A model generated the notes under the pieces. That model was not told where the DNA came from. It saw only the letters and a list, made by a program, of their open reading frames with translations, and did not search any database. DNA of 64,000 nt, taken from Rivularia sp. T60_A2020_040 (GTDB lineage: Bacteria > Cyanobacteriota > Cyanobacteriia > Cyanobacteriales > Nostocaceae). The stretch covers positions 103,940-167,939 of the forward strand of contig JACYMD010000048.1 in the NCBI GenBank assembly GCA_015272215.1. Reading direction: 5' to 3'. Shown in pieces: positions 9,777 through 20,961 of the stretch (position 1 is the stretch's first letter; each line of letters opens with the position of its first letter). Position numbers and translations under genes: made by a program.

Positions 9777-12700
9777 TCACTCTTCATCATCTGTTACTTC
9801 CAACGGTAGCTCGATGACAAATTCCGCACCATTTCCAGGAGAGGAAATGCAGTATAGTTTACCATTATGTTTTTCGGTAACTATTTGATGGCTAATTGAT
9901 AATCCTAAACCAGTTCCTTTTCCTTCCGGTTTAGTGGTGAAAAATGCGTTAAATAGTTGACCTCTGACTTCTTCTACCATACCGGGACCATTATCTGCAA
10001 TGCGGATGGTAACTTTTTCTTCGTCTGCTGAAGTACGAATAGTAATAACATTGGGATTTTTTTCAATTTCTGCGTAACTTTTACCTTCATTGGATTCGTC
10101 TAAAGCATCAATTGCGTTTGCTAACAAGTTCATGAAGGCTTGATTTAGTTGTCCGGGATAACACTTAACACAAGGTAATTTTTCGTACTTTCTAACAATT
10201 TGAATTGTGGGACGCTCAGCTTTCGCTTTCAAGCGATGTTGCAAAATCATCAAAGTTGTTTCAATACCTTCGTGAACGTTAACCGGCTTTTTGTCAGCAG
10301 TATCAGTGCGGGAGAAATTCCGCAAAGACTGCATGATATCGCGAATTCTGTCGGTTCCCAATTCCATGGAAGTTATCATCTTGGGTAAATCTTCTAGGAG
10401 ATAATCTAAATCGATTTCTTCTTGGAAAGTTTCAATTTCTTCCGGTGGCGAAGGTAGATTAACTTGGTAAAGATTTAACAATTGCAGCAAATCTTCGATA
10501 TATTGATTGGCAATGGATAAATTACCCGCAATAAAACCAACCGGATTATTGACTTCGTGAGCAACACCTGCTACCAATTGTCCTAAAGAAGAAATTTTTT
10601 CGGTTTGTACTAATTGTGCTTGAGTTTGTTGAAGTGTTTCCAGAGATTGCTGTAACTGCTGTGACTTTTCTTGTTCACGAGCGTAAAGACGAGCATTTTC
10701 GATTGCGATCGCGGCTTGTGAGGTAAGTAATTTAAGAATTTCCAAACGGGAGTTTGTAAACGCACCATTAACTTGGTTGTTTTCCAGGTAAATAATTCCG
10801 GTAAACTTACCTTGGTAGAAGATAGGAGCGCATAGAACCGATTTAGGTTTTTCTCGCAGAATATAAGAATCATCTTTAGAAATCGCTTCTTGAGTTGCGT
10901 TGTTAAGTACCAAAGGTTGCTGAGTTCTAGAGACATAGTGAATAACACTCAAGGGGATATCTTGACTTTCTTCTACCGGGGTTGATTGTAATACAACAAA
11001 ATCGCTATCTTGATCATTATCAATGGCTTCAATAAACAATTGATTGTCCTTGAGTAAAATAAGACAACCCTTTTGAGCAGCAGCATTTTCAAGAATAATA
11101 GATAATAGCTTGTCGAGGAGATTATCTAAAACAATTTCGCTGGTAATAGCTTCGGAAGCCTTCATTACCGTAGTTAAATCGAGAATATTATTGGTATTGC
11201 TTGATGATTCCAACATTCTCGCAGAATTACTCACAATAGTTCTGCTGATATCTTGTTGTGGTACAATGGCTTCGCTGCGAATAATTAAATGAGGATAACG
11301 TTCTTCTAAATCCTTAACTTTAGCTAAAGCACCCCAACGAATATAACCATAATAAGCATCAGTCATGTAGGTTTTAGCAATTTTATCCTTACCTAAATTA
11401 AGATAAAACTGTGCTGCAAGTTCATTACCGAGTGCTTCTTCTTGGGTGTATTCATTTTCCTTAGCACCAGCAATCGCACGGTCATACAATTGCATTGCTT
11501 TGATATTTTTGCCAAAAATTCGCGCTTTTTCAGCTTCGACTAAATCGTATTTATGTTGGAAATTACAGGCTGCATGATGCGCCCATTTTTTCATTTTATT
11601 TTGATTTGCGGCGATTTTTTTTAAATATTGCTTTTGTTCAGTTGATGTGACATTTTTGTACTTAGCCAGGAGTGCAAGGGAGTAGTAATAATTGTTGACA
11701 CAGTATAGATAAAAGCCTGGATTACTTTCTTGGTATTGTTCAGTTAGGCGAGCGTTTTCAATTGCTTGTGTATAGTTGTAAAAATAATAATTTAGAATTG
11801 TTTTAGTAAAGTAAAAAGTACTTAACCAAGAAGAATTATTGCCTAACCCAGCTATCAGTTCGGCTTCATCTAAAGCCTCGGTTTTGAAAATATCTTTTGT
11901 AAATAAGCCTCCTTGAAAATTTAAAATTGCTTGTCTGATAGCGCTTATAGATAAAGCTACCGCTGTCATATTTAAATTTTGAGTTAGTAAAACATAATTA
12001 ACAATCTTAGGATTAACAACTTCTAAACTATTCCCGCTTAAAAATAAGTTAATACTTACAGTCCAATTACAATAACTAGCAAATTCTATATCCCCTGTTT
12101 GTAGACCACTTTGCATTCCATGTTGCAAAGAAGTTATAGTTTCTTTGTCATGCTTATTAAAGTGCTGAATCATCGCATTGAAGACATAGAAGACTTTACA
12201 TCTGTATGAGTTAGCATTCATACGGTCTAGAAGCGACAAACCTAACAGTCCAAATCGATAACCAGCTTCAATATCCCCAAACTTATCGCATAACATTGCG
12301 CCATAAATACTATATCCGTAAGAACTAGGTGCTGAGTTACCATATTTAACAGATAATCTGACCATTCCTAATATAGTTAATGGAAAGATTAAAGACCCTG
12401 CTTGACTAGCTGCTGGATTAACTAACATTAAAATTTGCATAGCTGCTAGTTTATAAGGGTCAGTCATTCTCGGCAAATAAACTAAATCTTCTATTTGTTG
12501 TCTTGCTAAAATTATTCGTGTGCGAACTACTGCTTCTAAAAAATGCCAAATTTTAGGTTTTTTAGGTAATCTGACACCAAGAATATTTAGAACTTCTATT
12601 CCTTCTTTTAATGCTTCTGATATTCTATTTTGTAAAATATAAGACTGGATTTTTATTTCATAAATTTTAGTTTTTTCCAAAATAGTCTTAGCTTGTTTTA

Positions 12701-15260
12701 AAGAAAGATTACAAAGAATTTCTGAATCTTGAAAATCACCTTTTAAATATTGTGCTTCGGCAGCTTCAACATATAAGTCAAACGTAAGTTGATAGATACT
12801 TTGCCAGCTATCTGGTTTCAAAAGTTCCAATCCTAAATTCAAGTACTTAACAGCAGCTTCATACGCTGTGGCTGTCTTAGCTTTTTTCCCAGCTATCAAA
12901 TTGAGTTTTGCTAGCTCATTTTTTTCTGCTTGTTCTGTTATTAAATCAACCCCAAAATTTAACTGATTTACAATATCTAAGATATTTTCTGAAAGTAATT
13001 CTGGTGGCGTTTGTTTGAATAGTAGTTGACCTATTTTAAGGTGAGTTGCTTGTTTTTCTGATTCAGGAATAAACGCATATGCGGCTTGCTGCACTCTATC
13101 ATGTAAAAATCTATAACCAACTTCAGTAATATTTGATTTTAAGTTTTTTGGATAAAATTTTTGATTATTTATATCTATATCTTGCTCATAGTGTTCTATA
13201 TCTTCGTCAAATACTAAAGGAATCTTATAAGCTTCGCTCAAAGGTAAAATTAATCCAGCTTGTAATGCTGCATCTAATTGCTTAGCAGTACTCACTAGAG
13301 ATTTTTGATTTACAATTGACAGCACATTAAGTGTAAATTTATCACCGATACAAGCAGCTAGTTGCAGTACTTGCTGTGTAGATTCTGGCAACTTTTTAAT
13401 TCTATTGGCAACCAAATCTACTACGCTTTTATCAGTGATGCCTATAGCTTGAATTTGTTCAATATCCCAATTCCACATTCCTTGATTTTTCTGTTTATTA
13501 GTTAGAGAAGAAAAGGGAGTAAACTCGAATTTTAACAGATTATCTTGATAAAGTGCTTGCAGTAATTGAGTGATAAAAAAGGGATTTCTGCCAGTTTTAT
13601 TACAAATTAAATCTGCTAAAGTGTTGACTCGTTCTGTATTATCGTTTAAAGTTTCTGCAACCAACAGAGTTACATCTGTACTCTCCAGTGGTTGTAAAAC
13701 AATGTTATTAACAATTGCATGATTCTTCTCTATTTCTTCTAAAGTTTGAATTAAAGGATGAGCAGGGTTAACTTCATTATCACGATAAGCCCCAATTAAT
13801 AGTAAATATTTGCTTTCGGGGTCAGCAGTCAATATTTGGATTAACTTTAATGTTGCAAAATCTGCCCATTGCAAATCATCGAGAAAGATAACTAAGGCAT
13901 GTTCTTTTTTAGCAAAAAGGTGAATAAATTCGCTAAAAACCCGATTAAAACGGTTCTGCGCTTCTGTTCCACCAAGTTGAGGTACTTCTGCTTGTTTACC
14001 GATGATCAATTCTACTTCTGGAATTACATCAATAATTACTTGTCCATTTGCACCAACAGCAGTTAATATTTTGTTGCGCCATTGTTCGAGTTGAATTGCA
14101 CTTTCTGTAAGTAATTGTTGCATCAAGCTGCTAAAAGCTTGAATTAATGAAGCGTAAGGAATATTCCGCTTGAATTGGTCAAATTTACCACTGATAAAGT
14201 AACCGCGTTTTTGAGTGATTGGTTTATTAACTTCATAAACGATAGATGATTTACCAATTCCTGAATAGCCAGAAACGAGCATCACTTCGCAACTTCCTTT
14301 ACTGACTCTTTCAAAAGCATCCAGAAGTTTAGTAACTTGAGTCTCTCTACCGTAAAGTTTTTGAGGAATCAGTAATTGACTCAATACATCCAATCTTCCG
14401 GGTTGAAATTCAAGAATTTTTCCGGTTATTTCCAATTGTTCCCGACATAGTTCTAAATCGGCTAAAAGTCCTTTTGCTGTTTGATAACGATCTTCGGCAT
14501 TTTTTGCCATTAACTTTTCTACAATATTTGCGATCGCGTTAGGAACTTCTGGATTTAATTGTTGAATTGCAACGGGTTGTTTGGCAATATGGAAGTGAAC
14601 TAATTCTAAAGGGTCGTTACTTTGAAAAGGTAATCTTCCCGTAAGCATTTCATAGAAAGTTATACCCAGAGAATAAAAATCAGTGCGATAATCAAGGACG
14701 CGATTCATTCTTCCAGTTTGTTCTGGGGACATATATGTTAATGTGCCTTCGAGTTGATTAGGGTTAGTTAATTGTAGTTTTTCTGTACCGAGTCTTGAAG
14801 CGATACTAAAGTCGGTCAGCTTAACTTTTGCTGTTTTAAGATTAATAATAATATTATCAGCTTTGACATCTTTATGAATAATATTATGGGAATGCAGTGA
14901 TATCAAAGCTTTTGCTAATTGCACCGCAATATTTAAAAATTCCAATAATTCTAATTTGCGATGAGAAAGTACTTGTTTAAGAGACTGTCCCCCGAAATCT
15001 TCCAACACAAGCAGTAAACGATTTTGCTCAGTCTCAAGCCTTAATATCTTAACGATACCTTCTAAATTAAGATTTTCAGTAATTTTGTATTCATGCTTAA
15101 GCCGAGTAATCGCATCTAAAGTAGGATAATCTTCCTTAAGGATTTTAAGAATGACTTTTTCCTGGTTTAGATGCGATTTACCCCGATAAATAATAGTGTT
15201 GATTCCCTCATAGATGACTTCCGTAACCTCATAACGGGGAACCAAGGTAGATGTGAGCAT
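9777..15260 (-). CDS. Giant Ser/Thr kinase - AAA ATPase - GAF - histidine kinase signalling protein (HstK-type architecture)
   Basis: N-terminal kinase (HKDVKADNIIINLKTAKVKLTDFS, GTLTYMSPEQTGRMNR), AAA (SGYSGIGKSSIVYEVNKPI), GAF region, HisKA (GVAHEVNNPVGFI), HATPase (NGPGMVEEV, GTGLGLSISHQIV). Confidence 0.93.
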   Translation of the reverse strand: MLTSTLVPRYEVTEVIYEGINTIIYRGKSHLNQEKVILKILKEDYPTLDAITRLKHEYKITENLNLEGIVKILRLETEQNRLLLVLEDFGGQSLKQVLSHRKLELLEFLNIAVQLAKALISLHSHNIIHKDVKADNIIINLKTAKVKLTDFSIASRLGTEKLQLTNPNQLEGTLTYMSPEQTGRMNRVLDYRTDFYSLGITFYEMLTGRLPFQSNDPLELVHFHIAKQPVAIQQLNPEVPNAIANIVEKLMAKNAEDRYQTAKGLLADLELCREQLEITGKILEFQPGRLDVLSQLLIPQKLYGRETQVTKLLDAFERVSKGSCEVMLVSGYSGIGKSSIVYEVNKPITQKRGYFISGKFDQFKRNIPYASLIQAFSSLMQQLLTESAIQLEQWRNKILTAVGANGQVIIDVIPEVELIIGKQAEVPQLGGTEAQNRFNRVFSEFIHLFAKKEHALVIFLDDLQWADFATLKLIQILTADPESKYLLLIGAYRDNEVNPAHPLIQTLEEIEKNHAIVNNIVLQPLESTDVTLLVAETLNDNTERVNTLADLICNKTGRNPFFITQLLQALYQDNLLKFEFTPFSSLTNKQKNQGMWNWDIEQIQAIGITDKSVVDLVANRIKKLPESTQQVLQLAACIGDKFTLNVLSIVNQKSLVSTAKQLDAALQAGLILPLSEAYKIPLVFDEDIEHYEQDIDINNQKFYPKNLKSNITEVGYRFLHDRVQQAAYAFIPESEKQATHLKIGQLLFKQTPPELLSENILDIVNQLNFGVDLITEQAEKNELAKLNLIAGKKAKTATAYEAAVKYLNLGLELLKPDSWQSIYQLTFDLYVEAAEAQYLKGDFQDSEILCNLSLKQAKTILEKTKIYEIKIQSYILQNRISEALKEGIEVLNILGVRLPKKPKIWHFLEAVVRTRIILARQQIEDLVYLPRMTDPYKLAAMQILMLVNPAASQAGSLIFPLTILGMVRLSVKYGNSAPSSYGYSIYGAMLCDKFGDIEAGYRFGLLGLSLLDRMNANSYRCKVFYVFNAMIQHFNKHDKETITSLQHGMQSGLQTGDIEFASYCNWTVSINLFLSGNSLEVVNPKIVNYVLLTQNLNMTAVALSISAIRQAILNFQGGLFTKDIFKTEALDEAELIAGLGNNSSWLSTFYFTKTILNYYFYNYTQAIENARLTEQYQESNPGFYLYCVNNYYYSLALLAKYKNVTSTEQKQYLKKIAANQNKMKKWAHHAACNFQHKYDLVEAEKARIFGKNIKAMQLYDRAIAGAKENEYTQEEALGNELAAQFYLNLGKDKIAKTYMTDAYYGYIRWGALAKVKDLEERYPHLIIRSEAIVPQQDISRTIVSNSARMLESSSNTNNILDLTTVMKASEAITSEIVLDNLLDKLLSIILENAAAQKGCLILLKDNQLFIEAIDNDQDSDFVVLQSTPVEESQDIPLSVIHYVSRTQQPLVLNNATQEAISKDDSYILREKPKSVLCAPIFYQGKFTGIIYLENNQVNGAFTNSRLEILKLLTSQAAIAIENARLYAREQEKSQQLQQSLETLQQTQAQLVQTEKISSLGQLVAGVAHEVNNPVGFIAGNLSIANQYIEDLLQLLNLYQVNLPSPPEEIETFQEEIDLDYLLEDLPKMITSMELGTDRIRDIMQSLRNFSRTDTADKKPVNVHEGIETTLMILQHRLKAKAERPTIQIVRKYEKLPCVKCYPGQLNQAFMNLLANAIDALDESNEGKSYAEIEKNPNVITIRTSADEEKVTIRIADNGPGMVEEVRGQLFNAFFTTKPEGKGTGLGLSISHQIVTEKHNGKLYCISSPGNGAEFVIELPLEVTDDEE

Positions 15261-15759
15261 TACACAATCCTTTGTAGATGACTATAAATATATACTGTAT
15301 ATCTAGGGTTCCCCAATATTCAGTTTTTTAAACATTTATGGTAGGATTTGGTTAAAATTTTAAATATTATATATTAGTATTTACGCAAAAATAAGGCAAT
15401 TACGTCATTATTACAAGCGATGAACCGTATTCTTAGGGTTATAGCGACGTAATCTAACAAAACACGCTTGTTTGCTTGTCTAATCTCCGTTGCGTTCGTA
15501 ATGACAATTTTGGTTTGTGTAAGTCTTTTTTAGATTAGCTTTAAATCCAAATTCCCCATCCTTAACCCTCTAAAATTTGTAGTCTGATACTTCAGGGTGC
15601 CGAATATGGTCTTTAAATAGACGTACATATTTAAACGTAAGATATCATTATAAATAAGGCGAAGTTAAAGAAGCAATCCTAAAACTATTTAATTCCTTCA
15701 TTAAATTCGCTGTCAATGAGGATTAATGTTAATATCCTGCTAACTTCAAGTTAAGCATT

Positions 15760-16524
15760 TTATACAGACACTAATGAACGTTGATTAGAACTAGTATATA
15801 TAAATGATTTATCACAAGCTTCTTTGCTTGCTATTAACATCATTTGATTCATCAACTTTATAAAACCATCAAAAACGTTCTCAACTAATTTATAAGCTTG
15901 TTCTTTTTGATTGGGTGTAAGATAAATTGTTTCTAATAACTCATCTAAATTACTAACTTCTGCGATCAGGTGACCTGTTTCCACTTTCAAATGGCTGTAA
16001 CTGAAATAACGATAGCTTTGTTGAGTTATTTCTTCGAGCTCCTTACCTAATTTTCCAAATACTGAAAACGCTACATTTCCTGTAGCTTCTACTGACTCTA
16101 AAACAATTGCTTTAAGTATAGGGTCTTCATTAAAAGCAGATACTATTAATTCATAAGCTATACTACGTGCTGCTTGGGTTTCCTTACTCCAGATAAATCT
16201 TAAGACATCTGTGAAATTTACTAAAGGATTTAATTCCATTTTCTCTAAGTCTTCTAGAAACCATATCCAATGATACTGATCTTCATAAGTATGCTGATTA
16301 ATTAATTCCTGAAGTTGGTTATCCGCTACTTTTTCAGAAACAAATGTCTCATTACGTAAAAAATATTGGTTTAACTCTCCAAAAGTCATCACAAATGGAG
16401 CGATATATGGAACCCAAACTAATCTTTGCCTAGGATCTATACTTTCATCTCCTAAAAACTCAAAAAATGGCAACTTCGCAAATTCTTGCTTTTTCTGTTC
16501 AATCAATTCTAAAACTTCTTTCAT
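15760..16524 (-). CDS. Heme-oxygenase-like (CADD/DUF3865-like) putative di-iron protein
   Basis: All-helical; HTYEDQYHWIWFLED, LESVEATGNVAFSVF, YSHLKVETGH spacing resembles heme-oxygenase-like di-iron enzymes. Confidence 0.6.
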   Translation of the reverse strand: MKEVLELIEQKKQEFAKLPFFEFLGDESIDPRQRLVWVPYIAPFVMTFGELNQYFLRNETFVSEKVADNQLQELINQHTYEDQYHWIWFLEDLEKMELNPLVNFTDVLRFIWSKETQAARSIAYELIVSAFNEDPILKAIVLESVEATGNVAFSVFGKLGKELEEITQQSYRYFSYSHLKVETGHLIAEVSNLDELLETIYLTPNQKEQAYKLVENVFDGFIKLMNQMMLIASKEACDKSFIYTSSNQRSLVSV

Positions 16525-17060
16525 TTTAATTCTCTAAGGTCAAGGTACAATCTTGTTTAATTAACAGATGGTATTTGCACTAATCCCTGACACTATCTTT
16601 CAACAACTGCAATATTCACTGAATAAAAAATGTGGATATCACATCACTAAAAGGCTGCACCCTGAGAACTTTAATTCAAATCATTGAGCTAAACATCAAC
16701 TAAGTTTTTTTGAACTACTGTATGAAACAATCTTCAGTTTTATTAGTGTTGCTTTCGCTCTGTAACTTATTTTTAAGTTTGCCAAAATAAATTTGAAATG
16801 GCTAGGGGTTTCGAGTAATCTTTATCGGAAGAAAAATAATTAGCATAAATACGGATAACTTAATCGGCTATGAATTGCCATAGAATGCTTTTTTATTCAT
16901 CTCAATTTGAGAGAATATACTGAATTTTAATGATTATTATTCTAAAAAAATTATTTTTTTAATTAATATTTAAATAAATCCCACATAGGTAAGAAGTCGG
17001 GTTTTTGTGAGATTTGTTGTAGGTGATGGATATTTTCCCTAAAAACCCGACTTCTATCGG

Positions 17061-18482
17061 TTATGAAGACTTAACCGCTACCGATTTCTCCAGTTTCTCT
17101 TCCTCTTCGGGTAAACCTAAAATCGAATTATACAGAGTCACGTACTTTTTAGCCGAAAGATTCCAACTAAAGTTCTGACTCATACCGCGTTGCTGCAATT
17201 CTTGCCATTGTGGTTTGAAACGGAAGCCTTCCCAAGCCCGTACCATACAAGTATACAAATCTAAAGCTTCATAACGATCAAAACAATAACCCGTACCTGC
17301 TTGATTCATCGGGTCGTGATGAGATACCGTATCTACTAATCCCCCTGTACGACGCACAATTGGTACGCAACCGTAGCGCATCGCTAGCATTTGACTGATA
17401 CCGCAGGGTTCAAAACGACTCGGCATTAAGAATGCATCACTACCAGCGTAAATACGACGAGCTAAAGCATCGTTATATAATATATAGCTTGCCATTCTTC
17501 CAGGAAAACGAGATGCCATTTGCCACAGTTGGGTTTCGTAATTTCGATCTCCCGTCCCCAAAACCACAAACTGAGCATCTGTATAAGATAAAAATCGATC
17601 AAGAACTTGCATCATTAAATCGATGCCTTTTTGTTCTACTAAACGGGATACCATCCCAACTAAAAAGGCATTTTTGTTGACTTCTAATCCCAACTCTTCT
17701 TGCAAACCAATTTTATCAGCTTTGCGTTTCTCTAAACTATCACTAGTGAACTTTTCAGCAATATATTTATCGCTTGCAGGGTCGTAAACTTCAGTATCTA
17801 TACCGTTGACAATACCCGATAATTTACCACTAATAAATGACAGCAACCCTTCTAATGTTTCACCATAATCAGCTGTCTTAATTTGCTCGGCATAAGTTGG
17901 AGAAACTGTAGTTACCCTATCAGCAAACTGTACCGCAGCCGCCATGGTATTGTGTCCTTGCATATACCACGGACACCAAGTAATTTTCTCTAAATACCAG
18001 CGCCAAGGACCTTGATAAGCTAAATTATGAATCGTAAATATTGTGCTGATATCAGGAGATTGATGTAGCCACACCGGCAACATCCCCGTGTGCCAATCGT
18101 GACAGTGAACTAACTCTGGCTTCCAGTAATTCCAGCAAAACTCAGCAGCACCATTAGAAAAGAAAGTAAAGCGCCAATGTTCATCATCACCGCCATAAAC
18201 TTTGCGTGGATCAAAAGCCGGGTGTCCAAATAAATACAAAGGAACATCAGTACCGGGAAGCACTGATTCGTAAACCGCAAAATCATTGAACATGGCAGAT
18301 CCCTTCCAAACTGGTTCGGAAGGAATTTCCATCTTGTCCGGTAGAAAACCGTAATAAGGCATGAAAATCCGCACATCATGCCCCATTTGTCGTAAAATTT
18401 TCGGCAATGCACCCACAACATCACCCATTCCGCCAACTTTCGCCACCGGAGCCGCTTCCGCTGCCACAAATAGAATCCGCAT
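17061..18482 (-). CDS. glgA: Glycogen synthase
   Basis: [79 protein letters not shown]. Confidence 0.96.
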   Translation of the reverse strand: MRILFVAAEAAPVAKVGGMGDVVGALPKILRQMGHDVRIFMPYYGFLPDKMEIPSEPVWKGSAMFNDFAVYESVLPGTDVPLYLFGHPAFDPRKVYGGDDEHWRFTFFSNGAAEFCWNYWKPELVHCHDWHTGMLPVWLHQSPDISTIFTIHNLAYQGPWRWYLEKITWCPWYMQGHNTMAAAVQFADRVTTVSPTYAEQIKTADYGETLEGLLSFISGKLSGIVNGIDTEVYDPASDKYIAEKFTSDSLEKRKADKIGLQEELGLEVNKNAFLVGMVSRLVEQKGIDLMMQVLDRFLSYTDAQFVVLGTGDRNYETQLWQMASRFPGRMASYILYNDALARRIYAGSDAFLMPSRFEPCGISQMLAMRYGCVPIVRRTGGLVDTVSHHDPMNQAGTGYCFDRYEALDLYTCMVRAWEGFRFKPQWQELQQRGMSQNFSWNLSAKKYVTLYNSILGLPEEEEKLEKSVAVKSS

Positions 18483-18484
18483 TT

Positions 18485-18648
18485 GAATTATCAGTTATCA
18501 GTTGTCAGTTATAAGTTATCAGTTGTTGGTTACTAGTGGTTAGTTGTTGGTGGTTAGTTGTTAGTGGTTGGTGGTTGGTTGCTAGTGGTCAGCTGTCCAC
18601 TGTCCACTGTCAACTGTCCACTGTCAACTGTCAACTGTCAACTGAAAT
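18485..18648. repeat. Degenerate heptamer repeat array (STRR type), CAACTGTCCACTGT / TTAGTTGTTGGTGG variants
   Basis: tatcagttatcagttgtcagtt...gtccactgtccactgtcaactgtccactgtcaactgtcaactgtcaactg. Confidence 0.85.
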
Positions 18649-19617
18649 TTACCCTCGCTGAATGGTTGCAAAAATCTCATCTAAGATGTCCTGCGCTCCT
18701 TGTTGACGCAAACGGTGCGCTAGTTCGCTTCCAATCTGCTCAGGCTCGTAAATGGAACCGAAAACGGTATCTTGGACGCGCTTTGTACCGTCAATACTCG
18801 CGACTATTCCCCTCAAGGTTAATTCGTCACCATTAATTTCCGTATTTACCCCTATGGGTACTTGACAACCACCTTCTAAGTCGCGCAAGAAAGCTCTCTC
18901 TGCAAGACAGCGATCGCGAGTTTGGGGATGTTCGAGTTCTTTGAGCAAGGATATCAGTTGCTTGTTGTCGGCAAGGCATTCAATACCTAATGCACCTTGT
19001 CCGACGGCGTGAAGGGAAATATCTGAGGGAATAACTTGATGAATGCGTTCTGACATTCCTAAGCGCCCTAATCCTGCTGCTGCCAAAATTAAAGCGTCAT
19101 ATTCTCCCGCGTCCAATTTAGCAAGGCGGGTATTCAAGTTACCACGTACATCTTTAAACTCGAAGTGGGGAAAATGATGCCGCAATTGCGCTAAGCGTCG
19201 TAGAGAAGATGTACCAATAACGGCACCTTCGGGTAAGGTATCAAGTTGTTTATCTTTGTGCTTTTCATGCACGACTAAAGCATCAGCTGGGTTTTCTCTT
19301 TCGGTGATTGCTGCCAAACCCAACCCGGATGGTAAACGAGTCGGTAAATCCTTGAGAGAATGAACTGCAAAGTCAATCTCCCGATTGATCATTCCCGTTT
19401 CTAATTCTTTGGTGAAAAGTGCTTTGTCACCAATTTTTGCTAAAGCCACATCCAAGATTTTGTCACCCTTGGTAGACATGGTGTGAACTTCAAACTTAAT
19501 ATGAGGAAACCTTTGAGAAAGTTGTTCCTGTACCCAGTGCGTCTGAATGAGAGCGAGCTGGCTTTTACGAGAACCAATGCGAATAGTAGTGATAGAACTC
19601 GAAACAACTGATGTCAT
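18649..19617 (-). CDS. hemC: Porphobilinogen deaminase (hydroxymethylbilane synthase)
   Basis: [68 protein letters not shown]. Confidence 0.97.
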   Translation of the reverse strand: MTSVVSSSITTIRIGSRKSQLALIQTHWVQEQLSQRFPHIKFEVHTMSTKGDKILDVALAKIGDKALFTKELETGMINREIDFAVHSLKDLPTRLPSGLGLAAITERENPADALVVHEKHKDKQLDTLPEGAVIGTSSLRRLAQLRHHFPHFEFKDVRGNLNTRLAKLDAGEYDALILAAAGLGRLGMSERIHQVIPSDISLHAVGQGALGIECLADNKQLISLLKELEHPQTRDRCLAERAFLRDLEGGCQVPIGVNTEINGDELTLRGIVASIDGTKRVQDTVFGSIYEPEQIGSELAHRLRQQGAQDILDEIFATIQRG

Positions 19618-19955
19618 AAACCAATGTGTCGTTCTTGTGGGGATATTCTATATAGAGTACCGCACTCAGACACTCAAAAACTTATTTATTACTTTTAAGG
19701 TCAAGTAAATTTAGGCATTTTTTTACATTACTTAACAAACTTTTGTTACAAATTTCGCAGCAAAATGTGGAAGCGCTAAAAATTGCATGAAATTGCATCT
19801 TAAAAGTAAATATTTGTCTTAATTGCTGGTAAAATGATGGGAAAAAGAAATTATGAATTATTGTGAATTATTGGAAATTATAAAGAATAATTAATTTTTC
19901 ACTGCTGATATTTTACTCCCGATATTCCTCGGTGAAAGCAATCTGTATCATCTAA

Positions 19956-19988
19956 ATTCAACAAAGCCCTAAATTTTCATCTAAACCC
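19956..19988 (-). pseudogene. Displaced argC 3'-end remnant / direct repeat copy 1
   Basis: attcaacaaagccctaaattttcatctaaaccc, 30/33 identical to 27865..27897; minus-strand codons GLDENLGLC* versus the argC end GLDEDLGLR*. Confidence 0.75.
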
Positions 19989-20153
19989 GTTCAAGCTATG
20001 AATCACTCTTTGATCTTGATTAGCCGAGATGTCAAATTTGATGCTTATTCTATTCAAAGGTTATGGGATTCAGATTAATTATAGATAATCTTGGGTTTCC
20101 TTGCGTCAACCCAATCTTGTATTGCGATACCTACGGTAAGCTACGCTAACGCA

Positions 20154-20564
20154 CTAACCTTCAACACTCAATAGAATAAGAGGAATGTGTGCTTGGAAAC
20201 TCTGAAAATCGTTATCGGTTGTGAGGATGCTGTAGCTTCGATGATGGGCAACTGCACAAATCAGAAAATCAGTATTTGAACCTTGGATACCATTGCTACG
20301 GCAGGTATTAAAAAACTCTGCGGCGAGTTCGTAGTCTTCAGGTAAGAGTTCCATATCTGGAAATATCCGCAGGTAATCTCGTAGACGGGTAAACTGTTCC
20401 GAACTGCGAATGCCAGAAAGGATTTTTTGTCTAATCGCACCCAGCAAAGCAACTTGGTCATTGGTAATTAAATCCCGTAATCGGGTGACTACAGGGGAAG
20501 AATCGGGTGGGGTTCTCCGACGCAAAGCCAGTGACCAAACAGAAGTATCAACTATGACCCTCAT
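20154..20564 (-). CDS. vapC: PIN-domain toxin (VapC family)
   Basis: MRVIVDTSVWSLALRR, LPEDYELAAEFFNTCRSNGIQGSNTDFLICAVAHHRSYSILTTDNDFQ. Confidence 0.92.
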   Translation of the reverse strand: MRVIVDTSVWSLALRRRTPPDSSPVVTRLRDLITNDQVALLGAIRQKILSGIRSSEQFTRLRDYLRIFPDMELLPEDYELAAEFFNTCRSNGIQGSNTDFLICAVAHHRSYSILTTDNDFQSFQAHIPLILLSVEG

Positions 20565-20761
20565 ACCTGCTGACGTTGCTGTTTGTAGTCGTAGTCTGGG
20601 TCATAATCAATGGAGCCAAAGAGGTCTAACACTTTGAGTCGCTTGCGACGTTGGATATATTCCCGCAGCGCGGTTTCGACCAGAGCATCAACGGTTATCT
20701 GGTCATCCAGGGAAAGTGCCTCTTGCAGCAATGTATCGTTGATGTTCAACTGTGTAATCAC
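20561..20761 (-). CDS. vapB: VapB-type antitoxin
   Basis: 4-nt overlap with vapC; MITQLNINDTLLQEALSLDDQITVDALVETALREYIQRRKR. Confidence 0.88.
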   Translation of the reverse strand: MITQLNINDTLLQEALSLDDQITVDALVETALREYIQRRKRLKVLDLFGSIDYDPDYDYKQQRQQV

Positions 20762-20961
20762 GATTGCTCCCGATCCAGCAACTGACTAAATCAATATTAT
20801 CGCACTTGTACGAAAAAAATAGTCCGCTCATTAACCATCAGGAGCGATGTTTACGACGGGCTACGCCTACGCATTCCTCTTAAGACAGTCCACAGCCTAC
20901 TTTATTTCCTTAACCGACCAGTATTGTATATCAACCGACCAGATTAAAAGCGAAGCGTGTT

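Noticed and set aside
10610-10948. 112-aa same-strand ORF inside the giant kinase gene
   Set aside because: Out-of-frame shadow of a well-supported GAF/HisKA coding region.
15365-15530. Possible further MITE (ttacgcaaaaa ... tttgtgtaag)
   Set aside because: Inverted ends are short and imperfect and no target duplication could be identified by eye.
18485-18648. Repeat array considered as CRISPR
   Set aside because: 7-nt degenerate tandem units without unique 30-40 nt spacers; no cas genes in the window.
18558-18836. 92-aa ORF reading through the STRR array and hemC 3' end
   Set aside because: Product is translated heptamer repeat (VVGGWLLVVSCPLSTVNCPLSTVNCQL); not a plausible gene.
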